From assembly GCF_045999315.1 (NCBI RefSeq), contig NZ_CP174607.1, forward strand, positions 3,720,001 through 3,784,000: DNA of 64,000 nt, written 5' to 3'. This document shows, in pieces, positions 18,246 through 26,431 of the stretch. The number at the start of each line of letters is the position of its first letter. The first letter of the stretch is position 1. The translations under genes were made by a program, and so were the position numbers. The notes under the pieces were generated by a model, which was not told where the DNA came from, did no database searches, and saw only the letters and a list, made by a program, of their open reading frames with translations. The stretch comes from Peredibacter sp045999315. Lineage in GTDB: Bacteria > Bdellovibrionota > Bacteriovoracia > Bacteriovoracales > Bacteriovoracaceae.

Positions 18246-18818
18246 TTAGATTTTTCTGTAATCAGTACAAACATCTTCCCAACCGCAAGTCGTTGTCGTT
18301 GTCTGGTAGTATTCGCTGTAAGTAGAGTTACACTCCCACTGCTCTTCCCATTCAACACACTCGTGATTTGCGCTCCACCAAACCAAGTAACCAATCAGGG
18401 CAATCACACCTGCACCAATGAGAACCATCTCTACGTTACCGTTCCAACTAGCACCTTGGCCGTAAAACTCTTTTGAATTCTCCCTTAAAAGAGTCGCCAA
18501 TTCTGCAGACGAATTTGCTTGTCCTAAAAGAGTCATTTTTAGTTTAAGGGCCTCCAGGGCCTTGTGGTTTTTCATTTTACTTTCAGCGAGGGCAAGGATG
18601 GATTCTTTTGAAGCTTCGCCACTGGCAATGGCGGCACTGATTTTTTCAAAGAAGGCCTTTGTTTCTCTTTCCTGGAAGGCCTGGTCTTTTTGGTCCCACT
18701 CTACTGTCATCGTATACTGATATTCATCGAGCTGACGTTCAAGTTCACCTACGGTTCCGCTGGCAGCGAGCACATTAAAAGTCAGGCATAGAGATAGCAA
18801 TACTGATAGTAGCTTCAT
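18246..18818 (-). CDS. Exported single-TM protein, paralog A of an unnamed family
   Basis: I place the start at the ATG at 18818, preceded by GGGAGG 8 bases upstream, giving 190 residues. It has a signal peptide (MKLLSVLLSLCLTFNVLA), a helical periplasmic stretch beginning SGTVGELERQLDEYQYTMTV, and a conserved GASWNG. A transmembrane helix follows at about 137-153 (MVLIGAGVIALIGYLVWW). The tail contains four Cys (HECVEWEEQWEC ... CGWEDVCTDY). Its paralog lies at 58706-59323 with the same layout and the shared phrases DEYQY, DWDQKD/EWDQKD, KALEALKLK, GASWNG, WWxANHECV and CGxxDVCT. Function unknown. The tail after the TM would be cytoplasmic if the signal peptide is cleaved, which is odd for a Cys-rich segment. 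Confidence 0.7.
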   Translation of the reverse strand: MKLLSVLLSLCLTFNVLAASGTVGELERQLDEYQYTMTVEWDQKDQAFQERETKAFFEKISAAIASGEASKESILALAESKMKNHKALEALKLKMTLLGQANSSAELATLLRENSKEFYGQGASWNGNVEMVLIGAGVIALIGYLVWWSANHECVEWEEQWECNSTYSEYYQTTTTTCGWEDVCTDYRKI

Positions 18819-18931
18819 GTGAAATCCTCCCTGGATTGTTTCGTACAACAAGAAATATAATTTGGGAGAACCAATGAAAAGATGGAAAATGCGATGTAAT
18901 TATTTGCTAATTTTTAGGTGTCACACTGGCA

Positions 18932-19669
18932 CTAACGTTTCATCGCCACTCCTAAATATGATATCATTCTGCTACCAGTAAGAGTGAACCGCATCTTCTC
19001 CGGAACAACTCCGGTGAATAAAGATTTGAGACTTATTGAGGAAAAAACGGGCCGCAATCCTGTCATTTGCAACACTCTCATCCCCGCAGAATGACAGAAC
19101 TTTTCTAGTTCTTGGGGTCTGATAAAAAGCCTTAACACATGCATGTTTTTTGGGGTGTTCTTAACCAACCACTCCACAAATTTAATCACCACGAGCCAGC
19201 TCAAAGGGTTGCGATTGAACGTGTGAAAAAAGAACAGACCTCCGGGCCTTAGAACGCGCGCAAACTCTTTAATGACCTTATCTGGATGTTCCACATGCTC
19301 CAAAAAGTCCATGGCCGTCACAGCATCAAAACTGTTATCCGGGTAAGGAAGATGAAAAGCATCTGCCACTTCGTATTTCACCGAGTGAGTTGCATCATAG
19401 GCCTCAGCGACTTTTAAACTCTCCCGAGAAAGATCAACTCCAGTAACTCTGAATCCGACCCGGGCCAGTTCATTACTTAAAAATCCTCCTCCACAACCAA
19501 TATCTAACACCTTCGCATCGGCCGCGAGATGAGTATTTAAATGCTGAACGATCCAGGGAAACTTCACTTTATTTTCTGCTCGCAGAAGCGCAATCGGATC
19601 ATCATAGGCCGTGTACCAACGATCCCCATAGGTCTCATAGAAAGAATTATTTACTTCGCTTGCTTCCAT
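18932..19669 (-). CDS. SAM-dependent methyltransferase, UbiG/Coq3-like
   Basis: The ATG at 19669 is chosen because GGAG lies 6 bases upstream; it gives 245 residues, the usual UbiG size. It has a class I Rossmann methyltransferase fold: motif I VLDIGCGGGFLS at 54-65, acidic motif VTGVDLSRES, and DAVTAMDFLEHVEHPDK with LRPGGLFFFHTFNRN. The N-terminus NNSFYETYGDRWY is UbiG-like. UbiG-type enzymes O-methylate polyprenyl-phenols. The partner here is a type III polyketide synthase two genes upstream, so a likely substrate is a resorcinolic or pyrone lipid rather than ubiquinone (inference). The gene start overlaps the small membrane gene by 19 bp. Confidence 0.8.
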   Translation of the reverse strand: MEASEVNNSFYETYGDRWYTAYDDPIALLRAENKVKFPWIVQHLNTHLAADAKVLDIGCGGGFLSNELARVGFRVTGVDLSRESLKVAEAYDATHSVKYEVADAFHLPYPDNSFDAVTAMDFLEHVEHPDKVIKEFARVLRPGGLFFFHTFNRNPLSWLVVIKFVEWLVKNTPKNMHVLRLFIRPQELEKFCHSAGMRVLQMTGLRPVFSSISLKSLFTGVVPEKMRFTLTGSRMISYLGVAMKR

Positions 19670-20088
19670 GGGATACTCCAGCGCAAAATTTGATAAAGCA
19701 TAAAGAACCCAACCACCAGCGGTTGATAACAAATAAATTGATCCTCCGGATAATTGATCCAGATAATGCCCGAGCACATAAAGATTAAAGGATGAAGAAT
19801 AAAAAGAAGTGAATGGAGCCAGTTTTCAAATCCATTACACTCTCTCGCATGAACAAATTCATCTTTCGTAATAAACAAGCACGAAAAGACCGCGAGGATG
19901 ACATAGACTGTGAGATTTTCATGAGAGAAATCTTTAATTGCGATGAATGAAAGCGGAACAAATATCGTAAAAGTATCAAGCGGATGTCCTAATCTCTCCC
20001 AAATCCCAAGCCCTCTTTGGTAGTGCATTTTTTCATCAATGACCATAAGTAGGCCCTGAATAAGAAACGGCACATACAAGATCCTCAT
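19651..20088 (-). CDS. Small polytopic membrane protein of the polyketide operon
   Basis: A 145-residue integral membrane protein with about four hydrophobic segments: near residues 1-16, 38-52, 59-75 and 88-108, with a further one at 122-137. Charged loops include IDEKMHYQRGLGIWERLGHP and KDEFVHARECNGFENW. Its ATG overlaps the stop of the polyketide synthase gene (ATGA). Its end overlaps the methyltransferase start, so the three are translationally coupled. No family is certain. The conserved-looking Asp, Glu, His and Arg in the loops could be catalytic in a membrane-bound hydroxylase or transferase acting on a lipid. Confidence 0.65.
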   Translation of the reverse strand: MRILYVPFLIQGLLMVIDEKMHYQRGLGIWERLGHPLDTFTIFVPLSFIAIKDFSHENLTVYVILAVFSCLFITKDEFVHARECNGFENWLHSLLFILHPLIFMCSGIIWINYPEDQFICYQPLVVGFFMLYQILRWSIPWKQAK

Positions 20089-21191
20089 AAATTCACCTCA
20101 AAAACCGAGCCAAAGATCGTGAGTCCTGGCCCGAAGGCCAAGCTCAACACTTTTCGTCCATTTGCTGGTTTCGAATCTAAGATCTCCTTCCACACGTGAG
20201 GCAAAGTTGCTGATGACATATTCCCACGCTCAAACAAGACCTTCTTACTTTTTTCAACCTGCTCTTCACTAAGTTCAAGTTTCTTCTGGACCGCCTCAAT
20301 GATCTTTGGTCCACCAGGATGAATCGCAAAAATACCGTTCTTTAAAACTTCGTGGGTATTCACTCCGGCCTTTTTACATAAGCTAGAGACGAATCCCGGG
20401 ATGGCGTCCCTGATTTTAAAAGGAACTTCTTTTGAGAGAGTCATCATCATGCCATTTGAACCAGGAACCCAAGTCATATCATTTAAACTTTCAGGGAGAA
20501 GTTTTTCCAGGATTCCCAGGACCTTCAATGATGGGCCAATTTTATTCTCTGAAATAGAATATTTAATATGCCCATCCGCAAATAATGTCTGAACCACCAT
20601 TTGCTCGGGAGTATGAAGAGAGGCATCGAGATGAAGACTGCACATCTCTGTATGAACAACATCCACGTTCTCATGATCATGAGATAAGGCCCCTGCCATT
20701 CTCACCGCCGGCAATGAAGCATAACAACCCATATGATAAGCATGAGTGATATTAGGTGATGATTCTTTATGACTAAAATAGATCTGGGGAGGACTCGGAG
20801 AAACATATCCAGTACAAGTAACATGGATCAAGTGATGAGGAACATGTGTCTGATAAAGCCCTTCAAAGACTCGTTGGACCTTTTTTCCGAAGTAATGATT
20901 TCTTTCTTCAATACTCGCTCCGTTCGGAGAGCCCGAGTTGATTTGATAAATCTGATGGCGCTCCCATTCAAAATCCACTTCTCCGCAATCAAAGTAGCGC
21001 TCACGTATATGAGATTCTGTAAGAGTAAAGTGCCTCAAGCGGTCTTTGAATTTTGGAGATGGATCATCCGCAGAACGGGCATGGGACTCCAATGTCCAAT
21101 CCACAATTCTTTTTTGGGGTAGATGATGTTCCGGTAACACGGACGCAAAAGAATGGATAAAGAAGTTCTTTCCCATAAGGAAATTTAACAT
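20085..21191 (-). CDS. Type III polyketide synthase (chalcone/stilbene-synthase-like)
   Basis: A 368-residue thiolase-fold enzyme that condenses an acyl starter with malonyl-CoA to give resorcinols, pyrones or related products. The catalytic triad is visible: Cys156 in HMGCYASLPAVRMAG, His291 in FAIHPGGPKI, and Asn324 in RGNMSSATLPHVW. This Cys-His-Asn set with GxGxT near the C-terminus (SLAFGPGLTIFGSVFE) marks type III PKS rather than FabH. The start is uncertain: I use ATG 21191, but a TTG at 21227 and an ATG 15 bases inside are possible. It heads an overlapping operon with a membrane protein and a methyltransferase, resembling phenolic-lipid or alkylpyrone clusters of other bacteria. Confidence 0.85.
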   Translation of the reverse strand: MLNFLMGKNFFIHSFASVLPEHHLPQKRIVDWTLESHARSADDPSPKFKDRLRHFTLTESHIRERYFDCGEVDFEWERHQIYQINSGSPNGASIEERNHYFGKKVQRVFEGLYQTHVPHHLIHVTCTGYVSPSPPQIYFSHKESSPNITHAYHMGCYASLPAVRMAGALSHDHENVDVVHTEMCSLHLDASLHTPEQMVVQTLFADGHIKYSISENKIGPSLKVLGILEKLLPESLNDMTWVPGSNGMMMTLSKEVPFKIRDAIPGFVSSLCKKAGVNTHEVLKNGIFAIHPGGPKIIEAVQKKLELSEEQVEKSKKVLFERGNMSSATLPHVWKEILDSKPANGRKVLSLAFGPGLTIFGSVFEVNL

Positions 21192-21328
21192 GTTTTCTCG
21201 AAGGCTTAACGACACATCCCCCCTCAATAACAGGGTTAGGAGAACTGTCTAAAATTTAACCAAAATCAGCTTTTTAAATTTTTTTAGAGAGAGCGTCGAG
21301 AAAACCTTAGTAATTCAAGGAGTGAATT

Positions 21329-21826
21329 GTGGATTGGAAAGATTTTTTCAAACTCACGGTTATAAAGGACGACCCCTCAGGAAGCCATCCTTACTTTCAT
21401 TCTGAACTTAAGGTCTCGGAAAATTTCTCTATGGAGGAACTCTTAATCAGAGAGTTTGATCATCTAAATCTTCCTGATCATGAAAAAAAATATCTCACAC
21501 TCAACCATCGAAAAATTCTTTTACGTGGTCACTATTTTAACTGTGCTGAGTTTGAACGAATTGCTCAGAACTTTATAGAACGTCTGGCCCATGAAAAAGA
21601 TCAGGAACTCATCTTCTCCACCACTGGTGGCGGGGTCTATCTTTTCATGGCACTTTTAAAGTCACCTCAGGTCTTAAGAGAAAAGAAACTTATTTGCTAC
21701 ACTTCTGAGATGCCTCTCTTAGGGACTCGAATTGAAAATCAGGATCCTAATCTCACTTTTATTCACAAAAAAGATGCTCCAAGCTTCTTCAAGCATCTTC
21801 CCAGCTTGTGGCAAAATTCTCTCTAG
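21329..21826 (+). CDS. Unknown 165-residue cytoplasmic protein
   Basis: The GTG start is preceded by AAGGAG at 6 bases. No signal peptide. An N-terminal region of charged helices is followed by LIFSTTGGGVYLFMALLKSP and LICYTSEMPLLGTRI. This could be a nucleotide- or hydrolase-like core (strand, Gly-rich turn, helix), but no catalytic set is complete. It lies 14 bp before the exported protein gene that follows and is probably co-transcribed with it. Divergent from the polyketide operon across a 137 bp promoter region. Function unknown. Confidence 0.65.
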   Translation: MDWKDFFKLTVIKDDPSGSHPYFHSELKVSENFSMEELLIREFDHLNLPDHEKKYLTLNHRKILLRGHYFNCAEFERIAQNFIERLAHEKDQELIFSTTGGGVYLFMALLKSPQVLREKKLICYTSEMPLLGTRIENQDPNLTFIHKKDAPSFFKHLPSLWQNSL

Positions 21827-21840
21827 GGCATAATGGGAGC

Positions 21841-22620
21841 ATGCGATTCTGTCTTGTATTGATGCTGATTTTTTCCACACCTGTCTTTGCCCAAAAAACT
21901 TTGGGCCCTGAAACATTTCAGGCCCACGTACGACCAGTTCTAAATGGGATCCTGGGTGACTTCTATCAGATGATCACTCTCTTTCCAGATTTTCCGAAAG
22001 AAATCGTTCCTCTCATTCAAGAAATGGACACTCTTACTTCTGATAAAGAACATATGCTGGCCGACTGTCCCCGCGTTCTATCAAAAAAGTGTGCCACGAG
22101 TATAAAATCCATTCGCCAAAAACTTCAAACCATCCGTGGTCTCTCACTCAAACTCCAAGATCAAATGAAAATGTCCCATTCGATTCACTTGAGTTCAGTT
22201 TCAGGTCTTCGTTTGGTCAATCAGTTTGACTTAGAACTGGAGAACATTAAGGGTTATCTGGACAATGCCTCTTTCCTGGAAACGGCAGCGATTCCACAGA
22301 AGCGCGAAACTTATTATGTGATTAAGCAACTGGATGAGCTGAATACCTATCTTTCGCTCGCTCTAGTGGAGTTCATTCCGTTTACTTACAAAGTGGACTT
22401 CAGGCATTTTTATACAAACTTCGTTCAGCCGATTCAGCTTCAGATTTCGAAGGGCAAGAACTATGAGTTTTTGAACAGGAATGTGAACTCGTTGAATTTT
22501 GCGATTAATCTCTTGAATATGAATCTCACCAAGAGAAATAAGAAAACACCGGATGGGATGGGACCTTACTTAGCGGTGATTCACAATAGATGGAATAGTT
22601 TACTTAGATACTACTTCTAG
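21841..22620 (+). CDS. Exported alpha-helical protein of unknown function
   Basis: The ATG at 21841 gives a clean Sec signal peptide (MRFCLVLMLIFSTPVFA) and a mature protein of about 242 residues. The alternative upstream start would bury the signal peptide. The mature part is almost all helix, with one Cys pair near residues 72 and 80 (ADCPRVLSKKC). It resembles no family I know. It follows the 21329 gene closely and ends at a strong bidirectional terminator shared with rpsU. Confidence 0.65.
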   Translation: MRFCLVLMLIFSTPVFAQKTLGPETFQAHVRPVLNGILGDFYQMITLFPDFPKEIVPLIQEMDTLTSDKEHMLADCPRVLSKKCATSIKSIRQKLQTIRGLSLKLQDQMKMSHSIHLSSVSGLRLVNQFDLELENIKGYLDNASFLETAAIPQKRETYYVIKQLDELNTYLSLALVEFIPFTYKVDFRHFYTNFVQPIQLQISKGKNYEFLNRNVNSLNFAINLLNMNLTKRNKKTPDGMGPYLAVIHNRWNSLLRYYF

Positions 22621-22630
22621 AAATAAAAAA

Positions 22631-22655
22631 GCCCTCTTTCGAGGGCTTCTTTTTT
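22631..22655. terminator. Bidirectional Rho-independent terminator
   Basis: A stem GCCCTC / GAGGGC with loop TTTC is flanked by A-run and T-run, so it can serve both the plus-strand gene ending at 22620 and rpsU ending at 22660. Confidence 0.88.
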
Positions 22656-22659
22656 AAGA

Positions 22660-22881
22660 TTAGTACTTAGAACGAGTACGACCGCGAACGTCAGTCTTAC
22701 GACGACGCTTATCAGCGTTCTCTAGCTTTTCTTTCATCTTAACAGAAGGCTTTTTGTACTCTGAACGAGCGCGATATTCCTTCACGATTCCGTAAGCATC
22801 ACAAAGACGCTTAAACTTTTTAATCGCTTTTTCCGCTGGAAATCTGTCATCAATTGTAATTGAAATTGTAGACATGCTCAT
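22660..22881 (-). CDS. rpsU: Ribosomal protein bS21
   Basis: A 73-residue protein with the S21 signature: the ISITIDDRFPAEKAIKKFKR start, a basic middle (EYRARSEYKKPSVKMKEK) and a C-terminal KRRRKTDVRGR tail. S21 sits on the 30S platform near the anti-Shine-Dalgarno and helps initiation. AAGGGGG stands 4 bases before the ATG at 22881; a second ATG two codons on could also be used. It is monocistronic with its own promoter (22955-22983), and not next to dnaG or rpoD as in some bacteria. Confidence 0.95.
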   Translation of the reverse strand: MSMSTISITIDDRFPAEKAIKKFKRLCDAYGIVKEYRARSEYKKPSVKMKEKLENADKRRRKTDVRGRTRSKY

Positions 22882-22954
22882 TACACCCCCTTCTGCATGA
22901 CACTGGAAAGCCGAAACAGCTTTTTTTCAAAGAGTCGCTTCCGACCCGAGCAAA

Positions 22955-22983
22955 AAGATAACCCTTTCGGCCACATACGTCAA
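22955..22983 (-). promoter_or_regulatory. Sigma-70 promoter of rpsU
   Basis: On the minus strand TTGACG (22983-22978) and TATCTT (22960-22955) are separated by exactly 17 bases. This predicts a 5' UTR of about 65 nt. Confidence 0.65.
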
Positions 22984-23027
22984 TCAAAGACACTGTGCAA
23001 CATGTAATTTATTTGATAGAAAGAACC

Positions 23028-24266
23028 ATGCAATTAGATGCTTTTGACCTCAATTCCTCTCATGAGCAGCCTTTGGCCGCTAAATTACGTCCAAAAACAC
23101 TGGAAGATTTCTTCGGTCAGGCAAAAATCCGTCCTCAATTAGAGAAATTGGTCTCCCATCCCCGCCATGTGATTTTCTGGGGCCCACCGGGCACTGGTAA
23201 AACCACCCTGGCCAATATTATCTCGGCCCAGATCGGCCGCGATCTCACGGTTTTTAGTGCCGTGACCAGTGGGATTCCGGAGCTCAAACGAATCATTCAA
23301 GAAATGCTCGATCGTCGTCGTGAGTTTGGAAAAGAAAGCATTCTTTTTATCGACGAGATTCATCGCTTTAATAAGTCTCAACAGGACGCTCTTCTTCCTT
23401 ATCTGGAGAATGGTGATTTCTTATTCATTGGTGCCACCACGGAGTATCCTCATACGAGTTTAAACAAGGCCCTCATCTCTCGTGTTTCACTTATTGAATT
23501 GAAACAACTTCAAGTTGATGACCTGACTAATATTCTTAGTCGAGGTGTAGAAGATCTAAAACGTCCTGAGCTTCAAGACTATGTAGAAGATCTGGCCAAG
23601 CTTTCAAATGGTGACGCTCGTTTTGCTCTTAATCAGCTAGCGCGTTTGGCCGCCTTTAATGAAAAAGAATTAGAAAACAAAGAACATGTTTTAAAAGAAC
23701 TCTTTGAACATGCTCGCCAATATGATCGAAATGCCAACCGTCACTATGATGTGATTTCGGCCTTCATTAAATCTATCCGTGGTTCTGATCCGGATGCGGC
23801 CCTTCTCTATCTCGCTATTATGCTTGATGGTGGTGAAGATCCAGAATTTATCGCGAGACGCTTAATGATTCTTGCTAGTGAAGATGTGGGTCTGGCGAAT
23901 TCTCAAGCGCTACAAGTAACGGCCAATGCTCACTATGTGGTAAAACACATTGGGATGCCAGAAGCTCGTATCACTCTTGCTCATGCCACAACTTTTATGG
24001 CCCTCTCTCCTAAGTCGAATTCTGCTTATAAGGCAGTCGATGCGGCCCTTGGTTTCGTTCAGGAAAATCCTACGATCGAAGTTCCGGGACATCTTTCAAA
24101 TGTGTCTCCAGAGAAGAAAAACTATAAGTACCCTCATGCTTATCCAGGTAACTGGACCGAGCAGCGCTATCTTCCAAAAGAGGCCAATGTCCAGTTCTAC
24201 AAACCAGGCACCAATGGTTCAGAAAAGATGATGGTTGAGAACTGGAAGCACATAACAAAACGTTAA
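23028..24266 (+). CDS. rarA: Replication-associated recombination protein A (AAA+ ATPase)
   Basis: RarA/MgsA, a DnaX- and WRNIP1-like clamp-loader relative that acts at stalled forks and single-stranded DNA ends. The ATG at 23028 starts the conserved N-terminus; an in-frame GTG at 22995 is less likely. The protein is 412 residues. Walker A GPPGTGKTT is at 52-60, Walker B ILFIDEIHRFNKSQQDALLP near 105-125, sensor 1 IGATTEYPHTSLNKALISR, then the RarA-specific C-terminal tetramerisation domain (DPDAALLYLAIMLDGGEDP, the HLSNVSPEKKNYKYPH region and GNWTEQRYLP). It is complete, and monocistronic. Confidence 0.93.
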   Translation: MQLDAFDLNSSHEQPLAAKLRPKTLEDFFGQAKIRPQLEKLVSHPRHVIFWGPPGTGKTTLANIISAQIGRDLTVFSAVTSGIPELKRIIQEMLDRRREFGKESILFIDEIHRFNKSQQDALLPYLENGDFLFIGATTEYPHTSLNKALISRVSLIELKQLQVDDLTNILSRGVEDLKRPELQDYVEDLAKLSNGDARFALNQLARLAAFNEKELENKEHVLKELFEHARQYDRNANRHYDVISAFIKSIRGSDPDAALLYLAIMLDGGEDPEFIARRLMILASEDVGLANSQALQVTANAHYVVKHIGMPEARITLAHATTFMALSPKSNSAYKAVDAALGFVQENPTIEVPGHLSNVSPEKKNYKYPHAYPGNWTEQRYLPKEANVQFYKPGTNGSEKMMVENWKHITKR

Positions 24267-24517
24267 CAGTAAATTCGGTCACTTCCTCCCTAAACCTCGT
24301 CAGTTATGTCTTCCATAACAATCCTTTTTGGTAAAAGGCCCCCATCATCGGGGGTCATGGAAGCCTTCAGGTCACTCTCCTTCTGCAAACAGACAGACAA
24401 TTTTTTTAAAACTAAATAATTGAACTTAATGAATTTGAGTCACTGTGAGTAAAATAAAGTACGACCTGAAGAAGGTAATTTTTGGTGCTAATAGCTAAGT
24501 ACCTATGAGAGATCAAC

Positions 24518-25696
24518 ATGCTTTACTCAAAAGAACGCCATACTGAAATTACTTCAGTCCCTTGGAACGCGGACCAGGTGATGGATTTTTCTTCTAGCAT
24601 AATGAATGAGGCCGAAAAGCTATTGGCAACTTCATCACCGTTACCTCCTCATCCACTCGATACGAATGACTTTTCCCAACCGCTCTCAACTATGTATTAT
24701 GGAGTTGAAGGCGTCGCATGGGGACTTCAGCACTGGGGCCAAAAGACAAAAACAAAACTTTCTTTCAATCCGATTGAGATTTTCGAGAGCAGAATCCAGC
24801 AACATCCTGAACCGGATGATGTTTCATACTTTTTTGGGAAGACAGGGATTCGGCTCGCCATTCAGGCCACTCAACCATCTGAAAAAAACCTCAAAAACTT
24901 ATGTCATGATCTGGATTCACTTCAAAATGTTGAGACCAATGAAATGATGGCCGGTGCACCCGGTGCTTTAATTGCGGCTCAACTTCTTTGGGAAATGAAT
25001 AAAGAAAGTTCTCCAGAGAGGATTTGTCTCCTCATACCCAAGGTCTTAGGGGCACGAAACGACAATGACTCATTAAAACTTCCTATCTGGACCCAGAATT
25101 ATGTGGGCCAATCTAGCATTTACATTGGTGCAGCCCATGGGGCAGTCGGAAATATCTTCTCTCTATTGCGTGCCTCCATCCACATGAATAAAACGGACCT
25201 CCAAAGCATCCGTGAATACGCCATCTCTCTTTTAAAACGAACCGCTCTAGAAAATGAAACTGAGGTCAACTGGCCCATCCTTTACTCAAATAATAATAAG
25301 GAGCCACTGGTTCATTGGTGTCATGGGGCCACAGGAGTTGTCATGCAGCTTGCGACCCTACTCCCAATTGGTATCGATTCAAAATTTGATGAACTCATGA
25401 TTAAGGCCGGCAATCTCATTTGGAAGGCGGGCCCTCTTAAAAAAGGGGCCAATCTTTGTCATGGAACTAGTGGAAGTGGAGCCGCCTTATTAAAGCTTTT
25501 CGAAAGAACTGGAGATGAAATATGGCTTCAAAGAGCGCGTACATTGGCAATGGCCACTCTAAAACAAATTGAAGAAGACCGAGAAACTTACAAGCAACCA
25601 CGCTACTCACTTTGGACCGGTGATATTGGTGCAGTTCTGTTTTTACAGGCTTGTACAACTGGGAGATTTTTCACTCCAATGTTAGACGTGATTTAA
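24518..25696 (+). CDS. LanC-like protein, orphan
   Basis: A 392-residue protein of the lanthionine synthetase C-like (LanC/LANCL) alpha-toroid family. The zinc ligands are present: Cys268 in HWCHGATG and Cys314-His315 in NLCHGTSGSG. The preceding barrel motif AHGAVGN contains His207, equivalent to the catalytic His of NisC. The C-terminus has the expected YSLWTGDIGAVLFLQAC. LanC enzymes add Cys thiols to dehydroamino acids; stand-alone LANCL proteins add glutathione to dehydrated residues. No LanB, LanM, precursor peptide or transporter gene is nearby, so a LANCL-like housekeeping or detoxifying role is more likely than lantibiotic synthesis. GAGAG precedes the ATG. The 251 bp upstream hold no gene. 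Confidence 0.85.
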   Translation: MLYSKERHTEITSVPWNADQVMDFSSSIMNEAEKLLATSSPLPPHPLDTNDFSQPLSTMYYGVEGVAWGLQHWGQKTKTKLSFNPIEIFESRIQQHPEPDDVSYFFGKTGIRLAIQATQPSEKNLKNLCHDLDSLQNVETNEMMAGAPGALIAAQLLWEMNKESSPERICLLIPKVLGARNDNDSLKLPIWTQNYVGQSSIYIGAAHGAVGNIFSLLRASIHMNKTDLQSIREYAISLLKRTALENETEVNWPILYSNNNKEPLVHWCHGATGVVMQLATLLPIGIDSKFDELMIKAGNLIWKAGPLKKGANLCHGTSGSGAALLKLFERTGDEIWLQRARTLAMATLKQIEEDRETYKQPRYSLWTGDIGAVLFLQACTTGRFFTPMLDVI

Positions 25697-25793
25697 CTGT
25701 CTAATCTTTTTACACCCCTTGTAATCCTTTCCTGAGGCACCCAGCTCGCCTCATGGCCTGATACAATAAGGAAAATTACATCAGGAGTTCCAC

Positions 25794-26306
25794 ATGAAGA
25801 TCTTATCTCTTATGGTACTAGGTTTATCACTTGTTTCAGTCGCTCATGCGAAAGACGCAAAGTTTGAAGACTTCGTAGGTAAATATGAGGCACAAAGATC
25901 TGAGCAGAGTTTTCGATGTGAAGGCACAATGGAAATTAAGCTGAACAAAAAATGTAAGGGCATCACTCAAATCACCATCAAAGAAAATGGTCAGAAAATC
26001 GTTCATGAATTCTGTAAAGGTACAGAAACTAAAACAGAAAAGGAATCTGCTGGTCACGGCATATTCTCTTCAATTGATCGCACAAAAATTAGAACTGAAA
26101 TTGAAGGTAACGTCATCACACAAACTGAAACAGTAACTAGTGTAACAATCATGGGCCCGATTAAACTTGGACCTTATATCAACCGTCTTACACTTAATAA
26201 CGACGGTTCAATCACTGACGAGTTCTTTTCCAGCTCACTCTCTGAAGCGGGCGAAAATGAGGACGGCACAAGCCTGCAATCAAAGTGTATTTATCAAAAG
26301 CAATAA
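25794..26306 (+). CDS. Exported protein of unknown function (170 residues)
   Basis: A protein with a Sec signal peptide (MKILSLMVLGLSLVSVAHA). The mature part is beta-rich, with alternating charged/Thr strands (ITQITIKENGQKIVHEF, IRTEIEGNVITQTETVT, NRLTLNNDGSITDEFFSS). This pattern is seen in small lipocalin-like or META/NIPSNAP-sized periplasmic proteins, but no family can be named. Four Cys (near residues 38, 49, 80 and 165) could make two disulphides. AGGAG stands about 6 bases before the ATG, and a strong terminator follows. Confidence 0.7.
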   Translation: MKILSLMVLGLSLVSVAHAKDAKFEDFVGKYEAQRSEQSFRCEGTMEIKLNKKCKGITQITIKENGQKIVHEFCKGTETKTEKESAGHGIFSSIDRTKIRTEIEGNVITQTETVTSVTIMGPIKLGPYINRLTLNNDGSITDEFFSSSLSEAGENEDGTSLQSKCIYQKQ

Positions 26307-26330
26307 TTAATTAAGTAACTCACTTCAATA

Positions 26331-26357
26331 CGGGGCATTCTGACATGCCCCGTTTTT
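26331..26357 (+). terminator. Rho-independent terminator
   Basis: An 8 bp stem CGGGGCAT / ATGCCCCG with loop TCTGAC is followed by TTTTTGTTT. Confidence 0.9.
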
Positions 26358-26431
26358 GTTTCCCCTTTAAATTTCACTACACACTGGTCTCCCTTTTGCA
26401 TCCTTAAGAGACAACTCTAAGGAGGATCCTT

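Noticed and set aside
22995..23027. GTG start 11 codons upstream for rarA
   Set aside because: The conserved RarA N-terminus begins at the ATG at 23028, and the extra residues have no conserved features.
24337..24353. GC-rich hairpin CCCCC-ATCATC-GGGGG after rarA as a terminator
   Set aside because: No T-tract follows it on either strand and it is short; it may still slow transcription but I cannot call it a terminator.
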